A stretch of DNA of 7,526 nt. Origin: Paracoccaceae bacterium (GTDB lineage: Bacteria > Pseudomonadota > Alphaproteobacteria > Rhodobacterales > Rhodobacteraceae). Location: assembly GCA_016764835.1 (NCBI GenBank), contig JAESRD010000126.1:1-7526 (forward strand). The letters are read 5' to 3'. Position 1 is the stretch's first letter. Every line of letters starts with the position of its first letter. The notes under the pieces were generated by a model. That model did not search any database and had not been told where the DNA came from. It worked only from the letters and a program-made list of their open reading frames with translations. This document shows positions 1-5,648 of the stretch, piece after piece. Position numbers and translations under genes: made by a program.

Positions 1-57
1 GCCCGAGGGGGGGGCACGGCGCAGCGCTAGATATGTTGCAAGTGAAAACGCTGTCAT
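1..57 (-). CDS. N-terminus of a gene running off the left edge; possibly Kdo transferase (waaA/kdtA)
   Basis: An ATG at 57-55 opens a frame that stays open to the window edge and encodes MTAFSLATYLALRRAPPSG (19 residues). A GAGG ribosome-binding site (complement of 65-68) lies 7 nt before the ATG, which supports a true start. Only the N-terminal tip is visible, so no domain can be assigned. The short hydrophobic/basic start and the position right after a DUF4170 gene fit 3-deoxy-D-manno-octulosonic acid (Kdo) transferase, the inner-membrane enzyme that adds Kdo to lipid A precursor. In alphaproteobacteria waaA is commonly near DUF4170. That identity is inference from synteny; the start is fairly well supported, the product is not. 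The gene is separated from DUF4170 by 79 bp containing a hairpin, so it may or may not be co-transcribed. Confidence 0.5.
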   Translation of the reverse strand, partial: MTAFSLATYLALRRAPPSG

Positions 58-82
58 TGGAGCGCCTCGGTTCTTGGCTTTG

Positions 83-114
83 GCAAAAGGGGGGCAGTGA
101 TGCGCCCCTCTTGC
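83..114 (-). terminator. Terminator-like hairpin after the DUF4170 gene
   Basis: The arms 83-95 and 102-114 form a 13-bp stem with two mismatches (87/110 and 93/104) around a 6-nt loop, with a G/C-rich core. Read on the minus strand, the second arm ends CCCCCCTTTTGCC, giving a short T run directly after the G/C stem. It begins 23 bp past the DUF4170 stop codon, as expected of a Rho-independent terminator. The T run is short and partly inside the stem, so it could be a weak or leaky terminator or a processing hairpin before the next gene. Confidence 0.45.
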
Positions 115-136
115 AGGTTTATCTGGCGATTGCGGC

Positions 137-382
137 TCAGATGTTCAGCTCTTCGGTTGAAGAGGCGGCTGCTTCTTCGTCACGCAGGCGGTGAATATGA
201 GCAATGAAATAGCGCATATGGGCGTTGTCTACGGCGCGCTGGGCGGCGGACTTCCAAGCATCAAAGGCGCTTTGATAGTCGGGAAATATGCCGACAATGT
301 CGATATCATCGACATTCTTAAAAGCGTTCTTGGACGGGTCGATCAGTTCTCCGCCAAAAACAAGATGCAGGCGTTGGGTCAT
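137..382 (-). CDS. DUF4170 domain protein, 81 aa
   Basis: This small cytoplasmic protein has no signal peptide or membrane segment. The whole length fits the DUF4170 family as I know it. The N-terminus has the LVFGGEL signature (residues 7-13), then VDDIDIVGIFPDY (24-36), an alanine/tryptophan helix, and VDNAHMRYFIAHIHRL (51-66). A variable acidic, alanine-rich tail ends it. The length is typical. The function is unknown; in alphaproteobacteria the family usually sits beside inositol-monophosphatase/CysQ and lipid A-Kdo genes. Here pmbA lies 75 bp upstream and no CysQ gene intervenes. The ATG at 382 is supported by a GGAG site (complement of 391-394) with 8-nt spacing, and a promoter-like sequence lies at 416-444. 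Family assignment is confident; a functional role cannot be given. Confidence 0.9.
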   Translation of the reverse strand: MTQRLHLVFGGELIDPSKNAFKNVDDIDIVGIFPDYQSAFDAWKSAAQRAVDNAHMRYFIAHIHRLRDEEAAASSTEELNI

Positions 383-390
383 AAGAGTGG

Positions 391-394
391 CTCC
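391..394 (-). promoter_or_regulatory. Ribosome-binding site of the DUF4170 gene, inside a small inverted repeat
   Basis: On the minus strand GGAG lies 8 nt before the ATG at 382. The same bases fall within CTCCA-AG-TGGAG, so a CTCC just upstream could pair with the ribosome-binding site. The 2-nt loop means only about 4 bp can form, so any masking would be weak. Confidence 0.5.
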
Positions 395-415
395 ACTTGG
401 AGGAATATTGACGTG

Positions 416-444
416 TGTTAAGGTCCATTAGCATAGAGGGTCAA
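416..444 (-). promoter_or_regulatory. Possible sigma-70-type promoter for the DUF4170 gene
   Basis: On the minus strand a TTGACC box (complement of 439-444) is followed after exactly 17 bp by TTAACA (complement of 416-421). The -35 box is close to consensus and the -10 box is weak, which is common in alphaproteobacteria. It lies in the 75-bp gap after pmbA and would start a transcript about 25-30 nt before the DUF4170 ATG. It suggests DUF4170 can be expressed independently of pmbA, but it rests on sequence resemblance alone. Confidence 0.35.
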
Positions 445-457
445 GCCCAAGGCGAGG

Positions 458-1816
458 TTAAGCCCCGGCCAGCGCCATGTCTTCGACCAGAAGCGACGGC
501 ACAACGCGGCTGAGATGCGGGCGGGCGTCATTGGAGGCGATCAGGGCGCGCAGCATTTGCGGCAGGTTGCCCGCAATGGTGCATTCGGTGACCGGGTAGG
601 CCAGCGCGCCGTTTTCGATCCAGAAGCCAGATGCACCGCGCGAATAGTCGCCGGTATTGGGGTTAACCGTTGAGCCGATAAGCGAGGTGACCAACAGGCC
701 GGTGCCCATATCTGCCATCAGCTCGGCCGGGCTTTTGCTGCCTTGGCTCAGCATCACATTGCCAGCGCCGGGCGACGGCGGGCTGCCTGGCCCGCGCGAG
801 GCATTGCCGGTGCTTTGCAGGCCCAGCTTGCGGGCGGTGGCGAGGTCGAGTGTCCAGCCGGTCAGCACGCCGTTTTCGACGATATTGCGCGGCTTGGTTG
901 CCAGACCTTCGGCATCGAACAGCCGCGATGCGGCGCAGCGCGGGCGGTGTGGGTCTTCGCGCAGGGTCATGTTGGCGGGTAAGATCTGGGTGCCCAGCGC
1001 GTCGCGCAGCCATGAGGAGCCGCGGGCGATCATGGTGCCGTTTATTGCTTGGAGCAGGTGGCCGATCAGAGTGCCGGAGACGCGCTCATCAAACAAAACC
1101 GAGACCGGCCCGGTTTTGGGGCGGCGCGCGCCGAGGCGCTGTGCGGCGCGGGTGGCGGCGAGGATGCCGATGTCTTCAGGGCTGCGCATGTCGGCGGCAT
1201 GGGCGCGGCTGTCATGGTCCCAATCACGCTCCATATCACTGTCAGTGCCGCTGATGGCGACGCAAGAAAGGGCGTGGTCGGTACGGGTGTAACCGGCTGA
1301 AAAGCCGTTGGTTGAGGCGAGGTGCACTTGGCGGCGGCCGTAGGCAGCGCCGGCGCTTTGCACCTGCGATATGCCACCATGCGCAAGGGCGGCGGCCTCG
1401 GCCCGGCGGGCAAGCCCTTCGAGCTCGGCGGGTTGCGGCTCTGCCGTGGGGTCTGCCATGTCGAGAACCCTGACATCAATGTTGGTCGCCAGCTGGTCGG
1501 GCGATGCCAGCCCGATATGCGGGTCATCTGGGGCGGCTTTGGCCATGGCCACGGCGCGCTCGGCCATGGCGGCAAAGGTACTGTCGCGGGTGTCTGACGA
1601 CGAGACGATGGCTTGCTTTTTGCCGATCAGCACACGCAGGCCGATCTCGGTGCCTTCGGCCCGTTCGGCTTGCTCAAGTGCGCCGCCGCGCACATCGGCG
1701 GTGATCGAGGTGCCCGATACGACGATAACATCAGCATCATTTGCCCCGGCCACCGCCGCTGCATGAAGAAGCCGGGCGGACAGCCCGGCTAAATCTAGGG
1801 TGTGCTCTGCGCTCAC
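458..1816 (-). CDS. pmbA: PmbA/TldE, TldD/PmbA family protein, 452 aa
   Basis: PmbA (TldE) is the non-catalytic partner of TldD. In E. coli the TldD-TldE complex is a cytoplasmic metalloprotease that trims unfolded peptides such as pro-microcin B17 and the CcdA antitoxin. Length matches E. coli PmbA (about 450 aa). The N-terminal domain carries the expected LRVLIGKKQAIVSSSD segment (60-75). The C-terminal domain has GLATKPRNIVENGVLTGWTL (304-323), then GNASRG (337-342) and VNPNTGDYSRGASGFWIENG (384-403), all hallmarks of the family. The HExxxH metal motif of TldD is absent, as normal for PmbA, and no tldD gene is in the window. The start is GTG at 1816; it overlaps the TGA of the upstream DUF2125 gene in a 4-bp GTGA and has no good ribosome-binding site, so translation is probably coupled. 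Identity is confident; the substrate here is unknown. Confidence 0.93.
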   Translation of the reverse strand: MSAEHTLDLAGLSARLLHAAAVAGANDADVIVVSGTSITADVRGGALEQAERAEGTEIGLRVLIGKKQAIVSSSDTRDSTFAAMAERAVAMAKAAPDDPHIGLASPDQLATNIDVRVLDMADPTAEPQPAELEGLARRAEAAALAHGGISQVQSAGAAYGRRQVHLASTNGFSAGYTRTDHALSCVAISGTDSDMERDWDHDSRAHAADMRSPEDIGILAATRAAQRLGARRPKTGPVSVLFDERVSGTLIGHLLQAINGTMIARGSSWLRDALGTQILPANMTLREDPHRPRCAASRLFDAEGLATKPRNIVENGVLTGWTLDLATARKLGLQSTGNASRGPGSPPSPGAGNVMLSQGSKSPAELMADMGTGLLVTSLIGSTVNPNTGDYSRGASGFWIENGALAYPVTECTIAGNLPQMLRALIASNDARPHLSRVVPSLLVEDMALAGA

Positions 1817-3366
1817 TGCAGCTGCTGACCATTGGCAAAGATATGGCCGTCAGCGGTGACTTCGAGCACCGAGTTGATGATGTCATCGCCGATGACGTTG
1901 GCGAACATGCCCATCATCATCCGCGCGCCCATTATGTCGTTTTGGCCCAACATGCCCATTGTGACCAGGCTATCCATCAGGGTGTTTGCGCCTTGGACCG
2001 TGACCTCTGCACTGCCTTGTGGGGCAGGGAAGCCGCCAAAGGTCTGCAAGTCATTATTGTCGAAGACAAATGCGCCGGTGGCATCGGCAATAACGCCGAG
2101 GCCGTCAACATCGAACTTGGTCAGGGTCAGGCCGTGCAGCTCAACCGGAATGCCGCCATCTTCGAGGAACTCAAACAATGGGACGAAATCGAGCAGGTCA
2201 TGGGAGAGCAAGATATCAGCGGTCACGTCGATATCGATTGTAACCGGCTCATGTGGCAATGCATTGCCACGGTCAGCCATGGACCACATCTCATCTGAGA
2301 CATTGACGTCGGCCAGACGCAGCGCGAACCGGGCTGCCTGTAGGCTGGTATCGGCCAGAAGCGGTATCGAAAGATCAAGACTAGCTTCACCTATCTCAAC
2401 CACGACCTCGATCGGGAGATCGTCGCTTGGGGCGACAATTGTGGTCACGTTTTGGGCGCTGCTGAAGATACTCAGCCCGTTTTGGTCAAACGAGAATGAC
2501 GAGCTTTGACTCTCGACGGTTTGCGACTGGTTTGAAATCACAGTGCCGTTTTCACGGATAATGGTCTGCGACTGGCCGTCAAATGCTTCGCTTTCGCTGG
2601 TGATAGACAGACGGGCGCGCAATGCGGGCGATAGGTTCATCAGGTCCATTCCATTGGCGGGCAAGGTGACAGCCGAGTGCGATGTTATGCCGCCCATACC
2701 GCCAACGATCTGAAAGTCGATTTCGCGTTCGATATTGACCGATACGTCATAGATCATCTGATCCATTTCAGTGTCTGTGGTCACCGCCACGCCGCTGCCT
2801 GATGTATCAATAACCGTTGTCGTGTTTACATTGGCCGTTTGGAAGAAGACGGCCCAATCCAGCTCTTCCTCTATTTCCATCACCCGCTCGCCATCGACAA
2901 TGACTTCAAAGTTATTGCTGGTGAAAGCAGTGGTGTCTGCTGTTGAAACATAAGTAACAGTGCTGGGGTCGCCCGAGGCCAGCATCGAGAAGTTGCTGGT
3001 GGCCATTTCAGCGCTGAGTGTAAACACAGCGTTTTCGCCGTCGATGGTCATGTCGACCACGACATCAATCGGCTGGGTGTCGGGGACGGTTATGGTAACC
3101 GTGCCGTCGCCGTTTTCTGTCAGGCTCAGCTGGCCAAAGCTATAGGTCAGGAAGCCCACACCAAGTGGCAGGTCAAGCCGGGCAGAAAGGTTAGTGATGG
3201 TCAGCACATCGCCGTTGCGGGATTGGACTGCGTTTACGGAATAGCCCATCGCCGAAAGATAGGCGGACTGATTGTCCCATGTCTGCTCAGCGGTAAGGTC
3301 GGCGAAGGCGGCAGAGCCTGCAAAAACGAGTGCTGTGCTACCAAGAAATGTGGAAAGCCGGTTCAT
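1813..3366 (-). CDS. Secreted DUF2125-type protein, 517 aa (paralogue of the 600-aa neighbour)
   Basis: The protein starts with a Sec signal peptide: a basic N-terminus, a hydrophobic stretch (about 7-20) and AFA as likely cleavage site after residue 22. The mature part is expected in the periplasm, free or membrane-associated. It is rich in alternating beta-strand patterns, acidic, has no cysteine and only one lysine (K417). The start of the mature region (DLTAEQTW), SLTENGDGTVTIT (81-93), MWSMADRGNALPHE (360-373), GAFVFDNNDLQTF (431-443), RMMMGMFAN (482-490) and the terminal ANGQQLQ match the DUF2125 family of Rhodobacteraceae as I recall it. The middle (about 254-310) is Ser/Gln/Thr-rich with repeated SQT and is specific to this copy. 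No function is known. The ATG at 3366 has an AAGGA site 8 nt upstream. The stop overlaps the pmbA start. Family assignment is good but from memory. Confidence 0.85.
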   Translation of the reverse strand: MNRLSTFLGSTALVFAGSAAFADLTAEQTWDNQSAYLSAMGYSVNAVQSRNGDVLTITNLSARLDLPLGVGFLTYSFGQLSLTENGDGTVTITVPDTQPIDVVVDMTIDGENAVFTLSAEMATSNFSMLASGDPSTVTYVSTADTTAFTSNNFEVIVDGERVMEIEEELDWAVFFQTANVNTTTVIDTSGSGVAVTTDTEMDQMIYDVSVNIEREIDFQIVGGMGGITSHSAVTLPANGMDLMNLSPALRARLSITSESEAFDGQSQTIIRENGTVISNQSQTVESQSSSFSFDQNGLSIFSSAQNVTTIVAPSDDLPIEVVVEIGEASLDLSIPLLADTSLQAARFALRLADVNVSDEMWSMADRGNALPHEPVTIDIDVTADILLSHDLLDFVPLFEFLEDGGIPVELHGLTLTKFDVDGLGVIADATGAFVFDNNDLQTFGGFPAPQGSAEVTVQGANTLMDSLVTMGMLGQNDIMGARMMMGMFANVIGDDIINSVLEVTADGHIFANGQQLQ

Positions 3367-3373
3367 TTATGAA

Positions 3374-3379
3374 ATCCTT
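3374..3379 (-). promoter_or_regulatory. Ribosome-binding site of the 517-aa DUF2125 gene
   Basis: AAGGAT on the minus strand lies about 7-8 nt before the ATG at 3366. It fixes the start at the residue that gives a complete signal peptide. Confidence 0.65.
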
Positions 3380-3418
3380 AAATCGGGGCAATGTGGCCAA
3401 AGGCCTGTTTAGACAATG

Positions 3419-3445
3419 CGCTGCGCCAGACGTGCTGGCGCAGCG
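3419..3445 (-). terminator. Perfect 11-bp hairpin between the two DUF2125 genes
   Basis: The arms 3419-3429 and 3435-3445 (CGCTGCGCCAG / CTGGCGCAGCG) are perfectly complementary around a 5-nt loop, and two further G-T type pairs could extend the stem. It starts 14 nt past the stop codon of the 600-aa gene and ends about 50 nt before the start of the 517-aa gene. The minus-strand sequence after the stem (CATTGTCTAAA) has no T run. It may therefore be an intercistronic stem that protects the upstream mRNA or dampens read-through, rather than a full Rho-independent terminator. Confidence 0.5.
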
Positions 3446-3458
3446 TGATATGTTGATT

Positions 3459-5261
3459 TTAGCGCAGCTGTTGGCCATTGGCCAGAAGCCGGCCCTGCGC
3501 GTCGACGGTGATGGTTGATGTCAGCGCGTCATCGCCGGTTGAGTTGGCAAACATGCCCATCATCATACGCACACCCATAACTTGGTCGCCCGGCAGCAGG
3601 CCCATCTCAACCAGCTTGTCCAACAGGCTGTTGGCGCCAGTGATATTGAAGGTTGCTTCGCCTTCTGGGCGCGGCAGGCCGTCATAGGTTTCGAGGTCGC
3701 TATTGTCGAAGGTGAAGGCGCCTGTGCCGTCTGCGTGGACGCCGACCATGTCGATGGTCAGCTCGTTGAGGGTGAGTTCATGCAGGGCGGCGGGCACATC
3801 GCTGTTCATGAGTTCGGGAGAGAACATATCGCCCAGCCACTGCAATTTACCAGCAAGTTTGATGATAAGTGTGGCTGTATCATGCGGCAAAGCGCCGGTC
3901 GGGTCGAACATGCTCCAGATCTCTTCGTTCAATGAGAGATCAGCAATGGTCAGGTTGGCGTCGAAGTCTTCCGGAGCGTCGACGGCCGACAAAGGCAGGT
4001 GAAACGCAAACTCGAATTCGCCGAGGTCTACATTGACCGGAAATGGCAGCTCGGGGCTGATGGCCTGTAATGTTGTGCTGCCGAGAGCAAACTGGTGGTC
4101 AAACACGTCGCGGGTGACATCAATATTGAAATTAGCGCCAGCGATCGACAATGCGCCGCCACCTGTGTCATCGCCATCGATAATGCTCACCTGAGCCAGC
4201 ATGTCGCCAAAGGACAGGTCGACACCGATTTTCATATCGCTCAGGAACGGGCTCAAATATTCTGGGTCAACGCCACCAGAGATCATCTGAGCAAAGGGCA
4301 GACGGACCCCGACCCCGAAGCTAAATGCGTTCACGTTAAGCGCCACAGCGGCCTCGTCGTCGCTGAACTGCACCGAAGCGGCGTCATACCCGACCTTGTA
4401 GCTGAACGTGCTGCCGTCGTAGCCGTAAGCGACGCTGCCGGTGTCGAGGGCAAATGCGCCTTGCGCTTGCTCGTCGTCCTCGTCCAAATTAAACTGGCCG
4501 CTGATACTGTCGAACGAAAACTCGAGCTTGCCGCGGATTGCCAGAAATTGTGCGGCAATTTCGCTTTCGTCCATTTCGCCGTTCATGAGCACATCAGGGA
4601 TACTTGCGACAATAGAGGTTGCTAGGTTTTCAGCCAAAAACCCGGCTGACATTTCTACATTGTCGGATGGCAGGTTCATGTTGAGAGCCATGTCGACCGT
4701 GCCAAAATGCGTGGTGCTATCAAAATGGTTGATCTCGCCAAATGCGGTGGCGGTATGTGCTGAAAAGTCGGTGATCCCAACGCGAAGCTCGATGTCGAGT
4801 TCTTCGCCATGATCGACGGCTTTGAGCAGCTCAATCACATAGCTAGCGGCTACAGTGTCATAGATCATGAGGTCAGGCGCGCCGCTGACTGTGACCATAA
4901 ACCCAGTATTGCGCAGCTCAAACCAAGCGCCGTCGCCGCCGCTACCCGAAAGTGTGATCGGCGTTGTATCAGCCATGGTGATGGTGACAGAGCCATCGCC
5001 GTTATCAGTCAGCGTCAGCGCGCTGATCTCGGCCAGAACATTCAAATTCTCGCTCTCGACATCAATCGTGATCGCGTCGATGACCAGCGCCGTGCTGGTG
5101 CGGGTCTCGGTGCCTATGGTCACGATGCCGGGACCGTACATGTCGAGCTGCGACTGTAGCTCCGCCCATACATCGTCTATGCTTACATCTGCGCTGGCGC
5201 CAGTTGCACATAATAGTGCGGCGCTACAAACAGCAGTTTTCAAATAATTAAGTCCGGCCAT
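3459..5261 (-). CDS. Secreted DUF2125-type protein, 600 aa
   Basis: A Sec signal peptide is clear: K8, a hydrophobic core (about 10-20) and ASA with cleavage after residue 24. The two cysteines lie in the signal and do not form a lipobox, so this is not a likely lipoprotein. The mature protein is acidic, cysteine-free and beta-rich, and is predicted periplasmic. Family landmarks are TLTDNGDGSVTIT (83-95), IWSMFDPTGALPHD (448-461), GAFTFDNSDLETYDGLPRPEG (514-534), GVRMMMGMFAN (563-573) and the terminal LANGQQLR (593-600). Over the last 65 residues it is about half identical, by eye, to the 517-aa neighbour; the N-terminal beta motif is also shared, while the middles differ. No function is known for DUF2125. 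It is the first visible gene of the minus-strand group; the ATG at 5261 has a strong GGAGG site. Confidence 0.85.
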   Translation of the reverse strand: MAGLNYLKTAVCSAALLCATGASADVSIDDVWAELQSQLDMYGPGIVTIGTETRTSTALVIDAITIDVESENLNVLAEISALTLTDNGDGSVTITMADTTPITLSGSGGDGAWFELRNTGFMVTVSGAPDLMIYDTVAASYVIELLKAVDHGEELDIELRVGITDFSAHTATAFGEINHFDSTTHFGTVDMALNMNLPSDNVEMSAGFLAENLATSIVASIPDVLMNGEMDESEIAAQFLAIRGKLEFSFDSISGQFNLDEDDEQAQGAFALDTGSVAYGYDGSTFSYKVGYDAASVQFSDDEAAVALNVNAFSFGVGVRLPFAQMISGGVDPEYLSPFLSDMKIGVDLSFGDMLAQVSIIDGDDTGGGALSIAGANFNIDVTRDVFDHQFALGSTTLQAISPELPFPVNVDLGEFEFAFHLPLSAVDAPEDFDANLTIADLSLNEEIWSMFDPTGALPHDTATLIIKLAGKLQWLGDMFSPELMNSDVPAALHELTLNELTIDMVGVHADGTGAFTFDNSDLETYDGLPRPEGEATFNITGANSLLDKLVEMGLLPGDQVMGVRMMMGMFANSTGDDALTSTITVDAQGRLLANGQQLR

Positions 5262-5267
5262 TTTGGC

Positions 5268-5272
5268 CCTCC
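5268..5272 (-). promoter_or_regulatory. Strong ribosome-binding site of the 600-aa DUF2125 gene
   Basis: GGAGG, inside a longer GGGAGGG on the minus strand, lies 6 nt before the ATG at 5261. It is the best Shine-Dalgarno match in the window and confirms this start. Confidence 0.8.
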
Positions 5273-5426
5273 CTGAAACAAATTCTATATGTCCAACTTC
5301 CTTGGCCTTCTCGCGGGCGTCAAGGTCTGGTTCTACTGACCATTGCCTTCATGTTAGGTGAATATGGCAAAAGTGGGTGGTGATCTTGCGTAGCTGGGCG
5401 ATGCTTTTCGTATGGTACGTGTTTTA

Positions 5427-5467
5427 GGCCAAAGACGGCGCCAATGAGTTTGGCAGCGCGTTTGGCC
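5427..5467. repeat. Nested inverted repeat in the divergent intergenic region
   Basis: The outer arms GGCCAAA (5427-5433) and TTTGGCC (5461-5467) are perfectly complementary. Inside them GCGCCAA (5438-5444) pairs with TTGGC-A-GC (5450-5457) with one bulged A and a 5-nt loop. Together they could form a long stem with an internal loop. It has no T run on either side, so it is not an obvious terminator. It may be a protein-binding site or a chance structure. Confidence 0.45.
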
Positions 5468-5569
5468 GGGTCACAGTAAATATAGGCCTGAATTTGCCAA
5501 TTACGATAGTTTAACGCGCTTAACCTCGTGCAAAACTGGCCAAAAGCTGGTTTTGTGCCACCGCCATGT

Positions 5570-5612
5570 GCTGGTACGCTTTGCGGCGTGGCGCTGGTAC
5601 GCTTTGCGGCGT
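5570..5612. repeat. Perfect 20-bp direct repeat just upstream of mscS
   Basis: GCTGGTACGCTTTGCGGCGT occurs at 5570-5589 and again at 5593-5612, separated by GGC, so the period is 23 bp. The second copy ends 36 bp before the mscS ATG. The period is not a multiple of three, so the repeat reads in different frames and is unlikely to be coding. A partial TGGTACG match also occurs at 5413-5419. It could be a paired regulator site, part of the 5' leader, or a recent slippage duplication. Confidence 0.9.
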
Positions 5613-5639
5613 AGACAAGCGGGCCGGGTTGGCCGGGGT

Positions 5640-5643
5640 GAGG
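5640..5643 (+). promoter_or_regulatory. Ribosome-binding site that decides the mscS start
   Basis: GAGG lies 5 nt before the ATG at 5649. This favours 5649 over the in-frame ATG at 5553, which would add 32 arginine-rich residues spanning the out-of-frame direct repeat. Confidence 0.65.
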
Positions 5644-5648
5644 GTGTA

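Larger units (their letters stand above)
5262..5648. other. 387-bp divergent intergenic region without a supported gene
   Basis: This stretch separates the start of the minus-strand DUF2125 group from the start of mscS and should hold both promoters. I found no open frame with a ribosome-binding site and family resemblance. What is visible is a nested inverted repeat (5427-5467), the short CAAAAC/GTTTTG inverted repeat (5531-5536 and 5550-5555), two TTAA boxes 5 bp apart (5511-5514 and 5520-5523) and a 20-bp direct repeat (5570-5612). A minus-strand TTGACG (complement of 5318-5323) and a TAGAAT (complement of 5282-5287) resemble promoter boxes but are too far apart to form one promoter. I could not place a convincing promoter for mscS. 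Confidence 0.7.

Noticed and set aside
657..1292. Long plus-strand open frame opposite pmbA
   Set aside because: It lies entirely antisense to a clearly conserved gene, has a biased Arg/Ser/Ala composition, and resembles no family. It is a by-product of the G/C-rich codon pattern.
458..1816. Lack of the HExxxH metalloprotease motif as a sign of a decayed TldD
   Set aside because: PmbA/TldE normally lacks it; the other family landmarks and the length are intact.
1741..2509. Plus-strand open frames opposite the DUF2125 gene and the pmbA start
   Set aside because: They are antisense to well-supported genes and show no recognisable domains.
3459..5261. Lipoprotein reading of the 600-aa protein because of C12 and C18
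   Set aside because: Neither cysteine is preceded by a proper lipobox; an ASA signal peptidase I site fits better.
5494..5522. TTGCCA with a 17-bp spacer as an mscS promoter
   Set aside because: The sequence at the -10 position (CGCTTA-like) does not resemble a -10 box.
5553..5648. N-terminal extension of MscS from the ATG at 5553
   Set aside because: The added 32 residues are arginine-rich and cross a direct repeat whose 23-bp period shifts the frame between copies. A GAGG site favours the ATG at 5649.
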